From the NCBI GenBank assembly GCA_010093515.1, contig MU001695.1:2750-66749 (forward strand): a stretch of 64,000 nucleotides of DNA, written 5' to 3'. Position numbers and translations under genes: made by a program. This DNA is from Lineolata rhizophorae. Its lineage: Eukaryota > Ascomycota > Dothideomycetes > Lineolatales > Lineolataceae. Under the pieces are notes generated by a model. It worked only from the letters and a program-made list of their open reading frames with translations, was not told the origin of the DNA and ran no database searches. How positions within the stretch are numbered: position 1 is the stretch's first letter; each line of letters starts with the position of its first letter. Positions 11,474 through 22,614 of the stretch are shown here, in pieces.

Positions 11474-12779
11474 TGGTACGGTTGTATTAAAGGGAAGACG
11501 ATGCGATTCGACGGGTCAATTGGGACACAAAGGATATGCGACAGCAAGGACGGCAGAATTTTTTTACACGGCTGTTCCGTACGTGGACGGCACCGTGGTG
11601 CGAGCAGATCCAGAGGCTGGCAGGCGGGATGCGGTCGGCGTGTCAGCCAGGGACTTCATTAAACATTAGGACCCAAAGCAAGGAACAATACATCCGCAAT
11701 AACGGAAGAACTACAAAAGGGGTGGAAAGAGCACCCAAGGTCAAACCGCCATTGGGTAAATAAAGAGGAACACCTCCTGGCCTCCGTGAACTGTGATCTG
11801 AAGAATGGACGATCGACTCGGCGGAGAGTTGCAACTTCACTAGCTGTAACCTGCGGCGCTGCATGATGCCTCCAGTTGCCAGGAGGCTACTTTCGGACCA
11901 AGAAATTTTCCGCTCCGCCTCTGGTCTCAAGTTTCCTTTGGTACGACGCGCTGGATTAAATTTCTCCCATCCGTATACTTTTCTTTCTGACCTTTCTTCT
12001 CGTGAAGCACCATTATAACAGAGCGTTCTTTGCTACTCCTCAAACTCCTGTTGCTGTGCGCCGGTAGAGCTAGTAGAAGCTTGTAGAGAGCGCTTTTCCT
12101 ACAATGTCCTACACTCGAGTGCGATGCCCCCAAAAGTAGCTATGTATACAAATGCGACGCCTTTGTTAAGATCTACTCTGTTCATATATCTTTTTTCCTG
12201 CCTCTTTTTCTTCTTTTCTTCCGTATTCCTTTTGTGAGCTCATTTTGGTCCCGTTTCAGCCCAGACCCCCCTTCCCTTCTTTTCTTTTTGCCCCCGCTGC
12301 AACAACAATGGGTGGTCACACTGTAGCGAAGATCGTTAGCCATCACCACCGTCCTGGCTGCTGCTACCGCAGATTCTGTTACCGGAGATAAAGTGCAAGG
12401 ACTATATTAACGATAGACAATAGTTACTTCTAGTTGCCAATATCACTTACCCTTTCCGAGAGGTAAATTATATGAACAGCCCAAACTCCGTACTAATATA
12501 AGGATTTAGGAGAGTACCCGACTTTAATTGGTCAGATCAATTCGCACGTGATATGGTCCCCCCTCGCTTACATAGCCCTACCTAGGAACGGCGCAATGCG
12601 ATCGGCAAGGAAAATTCATCTGCACCGTATCGGAATTCTTTCAAGAGCTACACCCATTGTAGCTTACCTGGAGCACCATATAAATGAATCCCAGTGCACC
12701 CGGCCTAGAGATATTCCCCCTCTCTTCTCCATAGCTAGACCGTTAGGCCTGCGCAAAAGCACCCAAATTTCCTTCTACA
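11474..12779. other. intergenic, no gene seen
   Basis: This is the shared upstream region of the hydrolase (minus) and TSR2 (plus). It has pyrimidine-rich stretches at 12185-12300. Short open frames here lack motifs and start context. Confidence 0.6.
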
Positions 12780-13396
12780 ATGGCTGAGGCTTCACCAGGT
12801 CAGTTGCGTAACTCCCCGCCAAACCCCACATTTACCCCGTGAACCTAACCTCTTTTGTAGAATCCAAATCCCAGCACTTTGACCTCGCTATCTCGCTGAT
12901 TTTGCACTCCTGGCCAGCCCTCAGCCTCGCCGTGCAAAACCAGTGGGGCGGGCCGGACAGCGCTGACAAGCGCGACTGGCTTGGCGGCGTCGTGTCGGAC
13001 CTCTTCGCCGAGCGTGCCGACACCGACGCCCAGGACGTCGAGGACGTGCTGCTGCAGGTAATGGCGGACGAGTTCGAGGTGCAGCTGGAAGACGGCAGCG
13101 AGGTCGAGATCGTCGCACGCATCATGCGGGCCCGCAAGGAGACGGCCGAGGGCCGGTTCGAAGCCGTGAGGGAGATGCAGACGAGGTGGCGGGAGGGGAA
13201 GGGCACAGCGAAGGTGGAGTCTGTGAGGATGGAAGGCGATGCTGAAGGTGAGGGTGAGAGCGATGAGGATGAGGAAGATGAGGACGGCGATGTGGACATG
13301 GAGGATGCGCCTAGGTTGGTGCCGGCGAAGGGAAAGCAGGTGCCAGAAGTGGATGATGAGGGTTTCACGAAAGTAGTGTCAAAGAAAAAGCGGTGA
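12780..13396 (+). CDS. TSR2: pre-rRNA-processing protein TSR2 homologue
   Basis: Exon 1 (12780-12798) encodes MAEASP plus one base. After a 62-nt intron ending TTTTGTAG, exon 2 runs 12861-13396, giving 184 residues. The N-terminal domain carries the diagnostic WGGPDSADKRDWL motif (about residues 34-46) of the TSR2/WGG family. The C-terminal third is an acidic Glu/Asp tract ending in a basic VSKKKR. In yeast, TSR2 is a chaperone that escorts the ribosomal protein eS26 (Rps26) and is needed for 20S pre-rRNA maturation; the acidic tail releases eS26 from its importin. The short first coding exon is a common fungal layout. Confidence 0.92.
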
Positions 13397-13887
13397 TGTG
13401 TTCCGTCATCTTCACACTCATGAGCGGCCTACAGCCGGGGCACGGGGTGCGGTGTTTCTAGTGGCCTGTAAACGTAGGGGGCAATCATTGTGAGTATTTG
13501 AATTCCCCATCATTGAATCAATGACTGCACGGCTAATACTACGATTTATTAGGCAACCGGCTGCGAAGACAACAAAATATTTCCTAGATACTTTTGTCCA
13601 CCTCGCTTCTAAAAGACAACGTACGTGTACGTTCACAGTTCTCTAAAAATTGCAACATATTGCGTCCGCAACTATTCCTTGTGCGAATACATGCAGGGTT
13701 TAGGCTGTAGTCTAATACAACAAGCCTATAAATCAGGTCCGGTCTCTTACTTTTCGTCCTCGACTCCTAGCTTTTTTTTTTTTGCACGATTAAGCCAAGT
13801 TTCGGGCCCATCTCTTTACGGCGTACTATTACAAGTTGTCCCCTACCTCGACAAATTGCTTTGTGTATAGCGGAAAACTCGCGAATC
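13397..13887. other. intergenic, no gene seen
   Basis: The AT-rich spacer contains a T-run at about 13773-13784 and a pyrimidine-rich stretch before the next gene. No motif was found. Confidence 0.5.
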
Positions 13888-14514
13888 ATGGCGGACGCTC
13901 GGGATCGAAGCCAAACAGACTACTACGCCAAGGACGCTAAGGAGCGGAGCTCTTGTTCAACTGGCGAGTGCAAGGGGAAATTTTCAAGCTGCGAATTCAC
14001 CAGCACCACCTCGGTCAAAGCCCCGAGAACTCGCAGCCCGCGACACGCCTCCAGCGTGATGTCGGAAAGACATGCGGAGAAATTTCGGCGATCGATCGAG
14101 GGCGAGGCTAAGGGCAGGCACGCGACGGCTAAGACCCCGCCAATAAGGAGTGCTCTAAGGGTTCACTGGACAGACTTGGATGAGCACAAAGAAAAGGAAC
14201 GCCATCTGTCACTCGCTTTGCGAGAACCTTTTAGGCGTTCCCCGGCTCCTTTTGAACGTCCTCCACATACCCGGCCCCAGATGTTGGAACAGGACCCTAG
14301 AAAGGAAACGCGACTTGCTTCTAGCACCCAACAACGTAGAGAACGAGCGAAGCGTAAAACTGGTACTAGCAGACGGGAACATCAATCTTGCGAAGAACTG
14401 AGATGGGACGCTAGGACCAAATCAGGGTCTACCAAATCCACAAAGCGGTATTACAAGGGCGATAGTTCTGCAAAAAGGCGAAAAGACGGTGACAGCGCTT
14501 GCATATGTATGTAA
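13888..14514 (+). CDS. basic hypothetical protein
   Basis: A single-exon frame of 208 residues starts MADARDRSQ at the ATG at 13888. The product is strongly basic and polar throughout (many Arg, Lys, Ser and Thr), with four cysteines, no signal peptide and no membrane segment. There are Arg/Lys clusters near the end (STKSTKRYYKG, SSAKRRKDG) that could serve as nuclear targeting signals. I recognise no domain. The gene sits at the edge of a long AT-rich block and its GC content is higher than that block. It could be a fast-evolving lineage-specific gene or a chance open frame. Confidence 0.45.
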   Translation: MADARDRSQTDYYAKDAKERSSCSTGECKGKFSSCEFTSTTSVKAPRTRSPRHASSVMSERHAEKFRRSIEGEAKGRHATAKTPPIRSALRVHWTDLDEHKEKERHLSLALREPFRRSPAPFERPPHTRPQMLEQDPRKETRLASSTQQRRERAKRKTGTSRREHQSCEELRWDARTKSGSTKSTKRYYKGDSSAKRRKDGDSACICM

Positions 14515-16633
14515 TGCAAAGCTAGGTCTCTACATACGGCCGTGCATATGGAAATGGTTAATCAATTAATTTTACCCTAGGTTAAGCCTATTATTCATGG
14601 GCATGTGTGGCCGTATCTTATTAGGTATTGAGAGATTGGATATTATCTCTAGTTTTGCGAATCTCAGATAGAGTCTAATGGTATCTAACTCTAGCAATTT
14701 TTAACGTTACCTTATTCTAAGATTATATGGAATGCTTAAGAGACCAATAATTTAACTATTAATAACATGCAAATTATAGCATTCAATCTAGCAAAATCTA
14801 ATCTCTTATATTTATCTAAATTTATATATATTTTAGAGCCTTTAGATAGGTTTATAGAGTAGCCTATCTGCTCTAACACTAATAAGATCTTGCTACACAC
14901 TATCTCGAATAGTGGGGCCGGAATTCACGAAGTTAGTAATTGGTCAATCTGTACGAATCCCTACCGTGACACTTCGCTGGAACGCACCGTTCCACGCTAT
15001 CTACGAGCCGTTACGCTTCCAATAACTTCCTCCCGAGGCCGCGCTCCGCGCGCTCCGTTCCCGCCGGAGCGATATTTCGACGTCCTCCTACCTACATAGC
15101 ATGCTCCTCTATGCTATAAACCACTCCCTGTGCTGTGCTATATACTCTTCCCTGTACTGTGCTATGTGCTCTATACTTCTCTATTGTTCGTATATTAACC
15201 TCCCTTTGAAGCTGAGCAAGCCCCTAAAGGGCGAACAGAGCGAGGCCTGAGCAGTGAAGCGAGCGCAGCTCGTTGTGAAGAAGTTTGAATAAATCTTGCA
15301 TCTAATGAAGTATTAGGAGTCCGTGATCGCTAGCATGTCTGTTAACGTCTTCAGCCTCCCTAGCGAAGCAGCTCGTAGTGCGTCAAGGTCAAGACCCAAG
15401 CATTTTGCGTGCTCTGACAGGAGCATCTTTCCATCTCTTAACAGGAACATATGCGCGTCCATTGAGGGGAATCTCCCTTACGAGATCATACATCAACCAG
15501 TACGCGTTCGCGGAAGCTATCCCTGCCTTAACAAGCCTGCAGAAATGGATATTGCAGCACTCGCGCTAGACTTAGCATCCCAGTACTCGAAACAAGGTTT
15601 ACCTCAAGCCTAACAATAGATGTACCACTGGTTGCCATAATAATATATCCATTTTCCGTGGCCGTAGGAATACACAGCCGCAACGTATTGGGGTCCGTCC
15701 CAATATTTAGGCACATTGTTATTCACTCACCAGGTCAAGGCTAGCACGGTTTGCGTAGCCGGCACTGTTTGCACGGCTTATGAGATGAAACCTTAATCAC
15801 CACTAGGAACCTAAATATCTTTATATTTGTATTTTAAGAGCTTGACGAGTCCGTTTTTATATATATAGAAGGAAGTTAAGCGCGGTTTAGCTCTTGGTAT
15901 AGACAACCCCGGAAGCGTGCATTGGGTCACCTGTGCCGTCCCTGCTTAGAGTCGTGTAATTGTTGCTACTTCAGAGTGTTAGCAGCCAGTTCCAGTCAGA
16001 TACAGAATATACAAACGTGATTACTACGCGATATACCTCGGCGGCCAAATCCGCATATTTACTAACGCCATACTTAGTATTAGGTTTCGCGCATTCGACA
16101 CCTACTGCTTGGGTGGCGAGCTATTGCAAACTTTTTTGAGTGCTCTGGTTGCTTAGACCTTTGACAAGAAAGGGTACGAAGAGAATATGTACCTGAACTT
16201 ATTGATTTTAGAAGCAAATTGGGACTTAATGATGAAGGTTCTGGTGAAGTATATAATGGAGTTTCCACTGAGGGGAATCTGAAGCTTAAGGTACCTGTTG
16301 TAAATTAGGGGAGTTCAATCTGCCATAGCTGTGTTGTTGCATTCCACAGCCGACAGCCTTTTAGCTGGCGATTCGAAACTTCGAATGGCAAAATACCGGT
16401 CAAGGTTATAGAACCTTCCGTTTGCACCGCTGTATAACTCAGTTGAAGCTCGGAAGCTCGGCCTTGTCGATTATCAAAACGCGCACGAGCATCGCTTCCC
16501 CCTACGACAGGGCCAACTTCTGCGAGTTTTTTGACATGAACCATTGGCAAGCAGGACGACAGATTTTCCTTCTTTCCCCTCCGACGGCTAACTATTTGCA
16601 GTGCTACTAGTTGACTTCTTCTTGCTTTATATT

Positions 16634-16672
16634 AACTCTATTATTCTCGCGTTCAAGCGATATAATAGAGTT
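16634..16672. repeat. perfect 11-bp inverted repeat, AT-rich
   Basis: AACTCTATTAT at 16634-16644 is the exact reverse complement of ATAATAGAGTT at 16662-16672, with a 17-nt loop. The pairing continues with one mismatch for two more bases. It may be a relic of a small fold-back element. Confidence 0.6.
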
Positions 16673-19539
16673 GACATTAACCTATATAAGTTTGGGGATC
16701 CGCTAAATGTTCCTCTCTATTCTGTATACCAGCTTCGTAGATGCTCTTTTTACGGCTAGTATATTACTAGCAGCAAGTCTCCATAGGTTCCGCAACCTAT
16801 TAATTATATTTTCTAAACTACTTTCTTAAAATAGGCGTAGCTTCGTATAAGCAATAATTATACTAATGTCCCTCCCCTAGATACCCTTATTAAAGAAGAG
16901 CTAGTTGCTAGATACACTCTCAATCCTTCTCCTCCAAATCCTACAGAGATCCTAGATAGGAGATTCGGGTTAAAAGCAAAGATTAAATCGGGAACTACGT
17001 TGACTATACAGTTCACATAGGATATATTGTTATTATCTCTTACGCCCTTGCAAGCTTGTGCTTATGTCACATAGGATATAAGATAGCGATAGGGTTTAAT
17101 GCTCTATATCGTTGCTAAAATAGGCATCATTGAAGTGGATAGTGATAGAGGAGCATTCGCCAACAGAGGTCTTCCATTTACAATAGATCAAACAGAATAT
17201 ATAGGGAAGAAGGTTCTTGTCGTGCCAAGGCGTTGCCAGATTAAGAAGAAGATGCAGGACCGTGGGGGAATAAATGGCTTGCTAGCTGAAAATAGATAGA
17301 GAGATTCGGAGAGATTCGGAAAGGAAGTCACGCGGTGTGGGCACTTGTGGGCGCACACAGGAGTTGACAGAAACTGTGCTGTATTAGAAACGGAGTGTGA
17401 GCCCCGCGTCTACATCAAGAAGTGCTCTAAGTTTGCTTGTCCGTACACATGATGTATAGATGAATTCGGCGCCGTATGAGAGGAAGTAATCCGTGGGCAA
17501 GGCGCTTTAAGATGCGGCTGCGAACCAGGCCTTTGAAGATTTGAGCAGGCTGACCGGCCTCTATACACCGAATTTCGCCTGGGCAGCCGCTTGACTGGTC
17601 ACAGTGCAGGCATAGCGGTTCATTACTCATATCTTGGCTAATAATGTGGTAAAGGGTAATTTTTGCTTGTGGCGTCTCGAAGGAGAAAAGGAAGATTAAA
17701 GACCTCTAAACGGGGAGGCTTCGTCGCGAGCGCGGGAAGTCTGCCTCGATGTTCTCTGCCGATCCTCCGGCATGCTGGGTGCTTTGTTAGCTGTTTTCGC
17801 CAGAGTTTTGGTTCCGGGCACCCATAGGTATGACCTGGCTAGGTCTTGGTCGCAATCAATTTTTTTCACCTGTGAGTCTAACGCACGCACGCATAGAAAA
17901 CGACCTGGCTTGCGTTGCAAGTCAAACTTCTAACGCACCCAATTCCAGCACATTTCGCGACTCGAACTGCCCGATCCATGTCGTACTTCATCCGTGAAAT
18001 CCCTAACGAGCAAGATGTCTCGGCAGCCCACCAAATTTCGACAGCCTACTAAGGGCGCCTGCCTGCGGAATTACCGATGACAGTTCCCGGGATGTTCATA
18101 GAACCAAAAAACAAGCAAACCGACTCATCGGCGCTACATAATCAGTCGGCATACACGACCACTTGTTGAGAATGGCAATATTTCTTCCAGCCAACAAATT
18201 TTCGGCGTCTCATTGTACACTAGACTGACCTCCTCGAGCTCGACATGATCGCGTAGAACCATTGAATGACCTTCGTAGAATGAATCTGACTACGTTTCGA
18301 GCTCCCTGAGCATGACTCTAAGTAGTGCAACAAGCAAGAATCGCCTGAGGATATTAGGAGCCACAACTTGGCCTTTACTAGCGCGCTTTGAAATCTATTT
18401 GCGATTTCATCCATCTAGGAGACTAGGGGGAATTCCGGAGTCGGTGAAAGAGGACTAACTGGAACCGAGTGCTCATTCCCTAGCGGCTCAAAATACTTTT
18501 TCAAATCTCTGGGCGCTCAAACCAACGGCAACGCGTGGAGTGAAAGTATTGATGGCCCCGAGAAACCGTACTACGCCTCTGATCCTGGTTAGGTTGGGGC
18601 CCAACTTAGTGAGAAAGCAAGAGCGCGTTGGCGGGTTGTAGCATGTGGGCATAGCAACGGCCACGAGCCCAAATGGCATTGCTGTGGATTACACGGCCTT
18701 TCAGTTCAGTGTGTCGAATAATTGGATCACTTATCTAGATAGAGCAAATTTCAGGGAATCTAAACCACTAGATCGGGTCTTAGATCGAGATTGGATTGTG
18801 AAATGTTGAAGCTCAAACTTGACTAAATCGCGTGGCGTGAACAAATAGAATACGGCGTTAAGCCACGAATTATCATAATTAAATCTGCTTCGGCCCGCAT
18901 ATCTAAGGAGATAAACATTGTTATAAATATCACTATGAAGGGCTTTCTCTGACGTAAATAAATATTCATACAGTGTCTTAGGACTAACAAAATTTCCGTG
19001 TGCATCTATCTGTACCAGTATAGATTATGCTACAACTCTTTTAAAGGATCCTATTTCTCCTTCTTTTTTATTAGTCCAAACTAGTTTGATCTTTCGTAAA
19101 AGTTTGATCAAACGAGTCGTCAAGTAGAAAAACAGACATTCTGACCAAAGGGGCACGGCATAGTCCTCCAGGCTAGTTAGCCATAGAAAGCAGTCTATAG
19201 GCTCAGATAGCTATAGTATAGCGCAATACATTCCCTTTTTAATGGCCAGCACTATTACATCTTTCAATCTCCGTAACCATATTCTTATAGACTGCGATAT
19301 ACTAGACTAGCTCCTTTGTACGTTATTTGCCATATGAAACAAAAAAAAGGAGACAAGGATACAACAACGAACACCAAGAGCAATGTTATTCCACAACTTT
19401 GGAGAATGAGATCAGAGAAATAGACGTTAAGATTCATCTATCTGACAAACTTGGACGAAGACGAAATTTAGGAGAGCAGTTATTTGCAAAAAACCGTCTA
19501 AGCTAATTAGACCACTAGTATAGAATAGGTACTTCAATT

Positions 19540-19580
19540 AATGACAGAATTGCGCCTGCGCCTATCATTATTCTGTCATT
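19540..19580. repeat. perfect 11-bp inverted repeat
   Basis: AATGACAGAAT at 19540-19550 is the exact reverse complement of ATTCTGTCATT at 19570-19580, with a 19-nt loop. No coding region is near; the Arg/Asp-rich gene starts 380 bp further on. Confidence 0.6.
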
Positions 19581-19960
19581 CGTTTGGGTAATTCTTTTAC
19601 TGATAGAGCTCGTATTCAATATGCTCTCACCCGGTACACAAATTATTATTGGATGCTTAGATGTATTTACTCTACTGTGCAATGTTCGATAAAATGATGA
19701 GTTCTAACGTAGCATTATCGCATTAATTGAGAAAGTTAGAGACAATTCATTGTACGTTAATATTCCGAACCTGAAGGGTATTGTCAAACTCCATTCTACT
19801 CATGCTCCAGTATAAGAGCCGCCAGAAATATATTAGAGTTACGTTTCTTGCATCCGACCATTTTGTGCTCCCGCGGCCGCATTCGGTCTCGGGAAAGCAA
19901 GGTCTCTCTTAGAGCTGCAGGTGCGTATTTCACTGTTGAATAGCATTCGCTCATTTCGTA

Positions 19961-21133
19961 ATGGATGGTCATCATAGGCGGCGACACGGGCGCGATGGCG
20001 ACCGTACTCGTGTCGTTCACTTCGATCGTTATCTTGATCGAGACGACTATCTTAGCCGAGATAGCCACCATGGCCGAGATAGCCACCGCGATCGAGACGG
20101 CCATCAAAACCATGACCGTCGTCGTGACCACAATGAGCGTGACCACTATGAACGTGATCGCCATCGAGATGACCACCGCCAGCGGAACCGAGACCGGTGT
20201 CCAGATGGCGAGCGTCACCGAGACCGAGATCGTCGCCGACAGGGCGACCGCCATCTTCCGCAAGGCTCCGGCTACGGCATACCGCCGCCGCCAGTTCCAG
20301 CACGACGGCAGTCCGGCCACGGCTTTCTGCCACGCCAGCCTGGCTTAAGCCGGTCACCTTTTCAGGTTGGCTCCGACCCTTTCGGGTTGGGACCATTGGG
20401 GCAATCTCGAAGCGAAGAGACCGATAGTACCCTCGTCAGCGTGGGAGGCCATGTAGCACAGCCCCCGGGTGCATATCCCGATTCTACATTGGACTCGAGC
20501 GTCGAAGGCCTAGGAGACGAAGAGTCTTACGACAACGATACGTTCCGCGACACCCTGTCATTCAACGATGACTTCCGCAACGCCATACCATCAATCAGTA
20601 GCTTCGACAATAATGATGATACCATCCCATTTAACGACAGCAACTTTGGCCCTCCCTCTAGATTTAATGATCGGTATTATTGCCATGACGCCAGAGACCG
20701 TGACCGAATCCGAGGCCGAGACCATGCCAGACATCATGACCGCCGGCTTCTGGCCGAACATCCGCGGCAAGATCGTGACCATATACGGCGAGAGCGTGAA
20801 CCACGACGACAGGAGCATGGTGAACGACGCCGGCGACAGTCATTGGAGGCTCGCGAACGCCTCGAGTCCTATACGTGTGTACAACCAGAACGTAGAAGAA
20901 CGCATCAAGGCCTCCTCGAGTACTGTGCGGATGCGCAACCCCCAAGTACAAGCACGGATCGCGAAGTCCGCGAGGGTCGTGCAGGTGCACAACCCCGACT
21001 TACAAGGACAGATCGTGAAGCTCTCGAGTACTTTGCGGGTGCACCGCCTCGACGAACGCCGTCTTGGGCTCAGACTACTCGTGCTTGTACTGGGTCCAGG
21101 AGGAGGAGGGATGATGATCGGCGGAGGCGCTAA
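19961..21133 (+). CDS. Arg/Asp/His-rich repeat protein, hypothetical
   Basis: A single frame of 390 residues starts at the ATG at 19961. Residues 1-97 are dominated by Arg, Asp and His in RD/RDR/HRD patterns. This is followed by a Pro/Gly-rich linker, an acidic Asn/Asp/Phe-rich middle (about residues 150-228), a second RD-rich stretch and four 18-residue repeats at the C-terminus. RD- and RS-like tracts occur in RNA-binding and splicing-associated proteins, but no RRM, zinc finger or other folded domain is visible, so I assign no function. Because of the codon repeats, two other frames are also open for long distances here. I chose this one because its composition is consistent along its whole length. 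It is a GC-rich island inside AT-rich DNA. Confidence 0.5.
   Translation: MDGHHRRRHGRDGDRTRVVHFDRYLDRDDYLSRDSHHGRDSHRDRDGHQNHDRRRDHNERDHYERDRHRDDHRQRNRDRCPDGERHRDRDRRRQGDRHLPQGSGYGIPPPPVPARRQSGHGFLPRQPGLSRSPFQVGSDPFGLGPLGQSRSEETDSTLVSVGGHVAQPPGAYPDSTLDSSVEGLGDEESYDNDTFRDTLSFNDDFRNAIPSISSFDNNDDTIPFNDSNFGPPSRFNDRYYCHDARDRDRIRGRDHARHHDRRLLAEHPRQDRDHIRREREPRRQEHGERRRRQSLEARERLESYTCVQPERRRTHQGLLEYCADAQPPSTSTDREVREGRAGAQPRLTRTDREALEYFAGAPPRRTPSWAQTTRACTGSRRRRDDDRRRR
20838..21053 (+). repeat. four tandem 54-nt repeats within the Arg/Asp-rich gene
   Basis: The anchor TCGAGT (or GCGAGG) recurs at 20862, 20916, 20970 and 21024, exactly 54 nt apart, followed each time by a variant of a TGCGGGTGCACAAC-like string. 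In the called frame each unit is 18 residues of the form REALEYFAGAQPxxTxTD. The copies differ at many positions, so the array is not recent. Confidence 0.75.
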
Positions 21134-22458
21134 AATGTTAGACCTCTGCGATCACAGCTTCACGTCCCTTTTTCACCGGCGGCGGGACGGTGCTAAGACG
21201 CACCTATAACCTCATATTTCCAGATGCAGTCTTAGCACCTCATTCATTGGCAAATTACAGAGTGTCGGAAACAACAGCTTCGTTCGAGTCGTTTTAGTTA
21301 AATGAGATGAATTTCATGAACTTCTATTTTTCGAATGTCTTTATCTGTTACCAGTGTGTATCCGTGTAGGGCCTATAAACTAAGTGTATTCGTTTTGACG
21401 ATTTTGTCGTATTCCCAAACAAATATATACCTTCAGAATTAATTTTAATTTCAGATTTGAGACCTAGATTCCACATACAGAAATGTCTATGTAACATTTG
21501 TTATGTGTTGCATTTACTTTGCCCGCCTATGGCATAACCCCTTCAATCAAAAGACCCCTTTGTTGTTGTTCAATTGAGGGCATCCAGTTGACCAATATAT
21601 GCAGTGAGTTGACCAACTCAATTGCTGTTTAGGTAACTGGATGTCTTGTTGGAATTATGCACGGTTGGCGCATTTAGTCTTTTTCTTATTACCAATTTGT
21701 TGGTTAACTGTATCTTAAGTTGATTAACCGAGTTGCTTGTTTTTGGTGACTGAACGTGGTGTTAAAATCGTAAAAAAAGTTGAACAGCAATCATTATGGA
21801 TACTTTTAGAAATTGATGTCATTTTCCACCTATATTCTTTAACTAATATGTTTACTAAGAAACTTTAGAGTTCATGACTTATCTTCTCATTGCTGAATGA
21901 TATATGTATTAGTGTTAGCCTATAGTGAATATAGACTGCTCGAAAAGTCTCTATTAGGTCCGTATCTTGCAATTTGCAAACATATTGTCGCTAAAATTGA
22001 ATATTTGTCTTTCTGTTTTCTTTGCGCTAGTGAACAGAGGTATTGAGCTTGTACGATTCGACGCAGGGCAAATATCTCACGAGATCTCTATCGCCTGCCC
22101 TAATTTTGTGCTTAGATATCCCCTGGCTGTGTTTAGCAATTTTTCCATAATTCAACTGCTACTGACTGCCCCACAATTCCGGCAATAGTAACATTATTGA
22201 TAGTGAATAGCTGACACCATTATTTGGTAGCTTCACCTAATTTGCGCCCCGCAGATTCTGCGCCTCACTTATAGTCAATAGCCGACGGGTGCAGGTATAA
22301 ATAGAAGACCATTCTCGCCTTCTGCAACAATTTCTCCTCAAATCTCTCGCTCTCAAGTACCTCCAAGCATTGTCCTACCTATTTCTCTACGCCAAATCCT
22401 GCATCGCTACGAAACTCTATCCGAGACTAACTCGTCATCAATTTTCCTACCTGCGACC
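21134..22458. other. AT-rich intergenic
   Basis: No gene is supported. The stretch 21560-21760 holds several overlapping short inverted repeats (for example CAATTGAG/CTCAATTG, and GGCATCCAGTT against AACTGGATGTC). The last 200 bp act as the promoter of the small Cys-rich gene. Confidence 0.5.
22296..22303 (+). promoter_or_regulatory. TATA box of the small Cys-rich gene
   Basis: TATAAATA lies 163 bp upstream of the ATG at 22459. It is followed by a pyrimidine-rich leader (about 22320-22390) of the kind seen in highly expressed fungal genes. Confidence 0.55.
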
Positions 22459-22614
22459 ATGGCACAGTGCCAGCACGAATTCCACCTAATAAAGTCACCA
22501 TACACTTTGATCGTTTGGCGATGCCAAACTTGTCATAGTGGCCCACACTGGTCCATTTATGAGTGCAAGCACTGCAAGCTAAAGGTTTGCAGGGATTGCA
22601 AGGATAAAGACTGA
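22459..22614 (+). CDS. 51-residue Cys-rich protein, probable zinc-binding
   Basis: The frame ATG 22459 to TGA 22612-22614 encodes 51 residues. The product starts MAQCQHEFHL and carries WRCQTCHSGP, then IYECKHCKLKVCRDCKDKD at the end. Seven cysteines and several histidines form Cys-x2-Cys pairs at three places (CQTC, CKHC, CRDC), enough for two zinc sites. I recall similar short proteins with WxCxxCHSGPxxxIxECxxCKxxxC in other filamentous ascomycetes, but I cannot confirm this by search. There is no signal peptide, so it is likely intracellular. A TATA box and a long pyrimidine-rich leader precede it, and the flanks are AT-rich and gene-free. The function is unknown. Confidence 0.7.
   Translation: MAQCQHEFHLIKSPYTLIVWRCQTCHSGPHWSIYECKHCKLKVCRDCKDKD

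Larger units (their letters stand above)
14515..19960. other. 5.4-kb AT-rich gene-poor block
   Basis: The DNA is AT-rich, with very low GC at 14575-14880 and 16620-17100. I see no intact conserved gene. A somewhat GC-richer island at 14990-15620 holds short protein-like open frames (for example 15378-15569, with LTGTYARPLRGISLTRSYIN) that may be relics. Two perfect 11-bp inverted repeats occur, at 16634-16672 and 19540-19580. The composition resembles repeat DNA decayed by C-to-T change, as RIP would leave, but I cannot measure the dinucleotide indices by eye. Confidence 0.5.

Noticed and set aside
19796-20320. Hydrophobic 174-codon minus-strand frame rich in Val, Ile, Ala and Thr, which looks like a membrane protein
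   Set aside because: It is the exact antisense of the Arg/Asp/His codon repeats of the plus-strand gene; CG(N)GA(Y) codons read backwards give Val/Ile/Ser/Arg, so it is a composition artefact.
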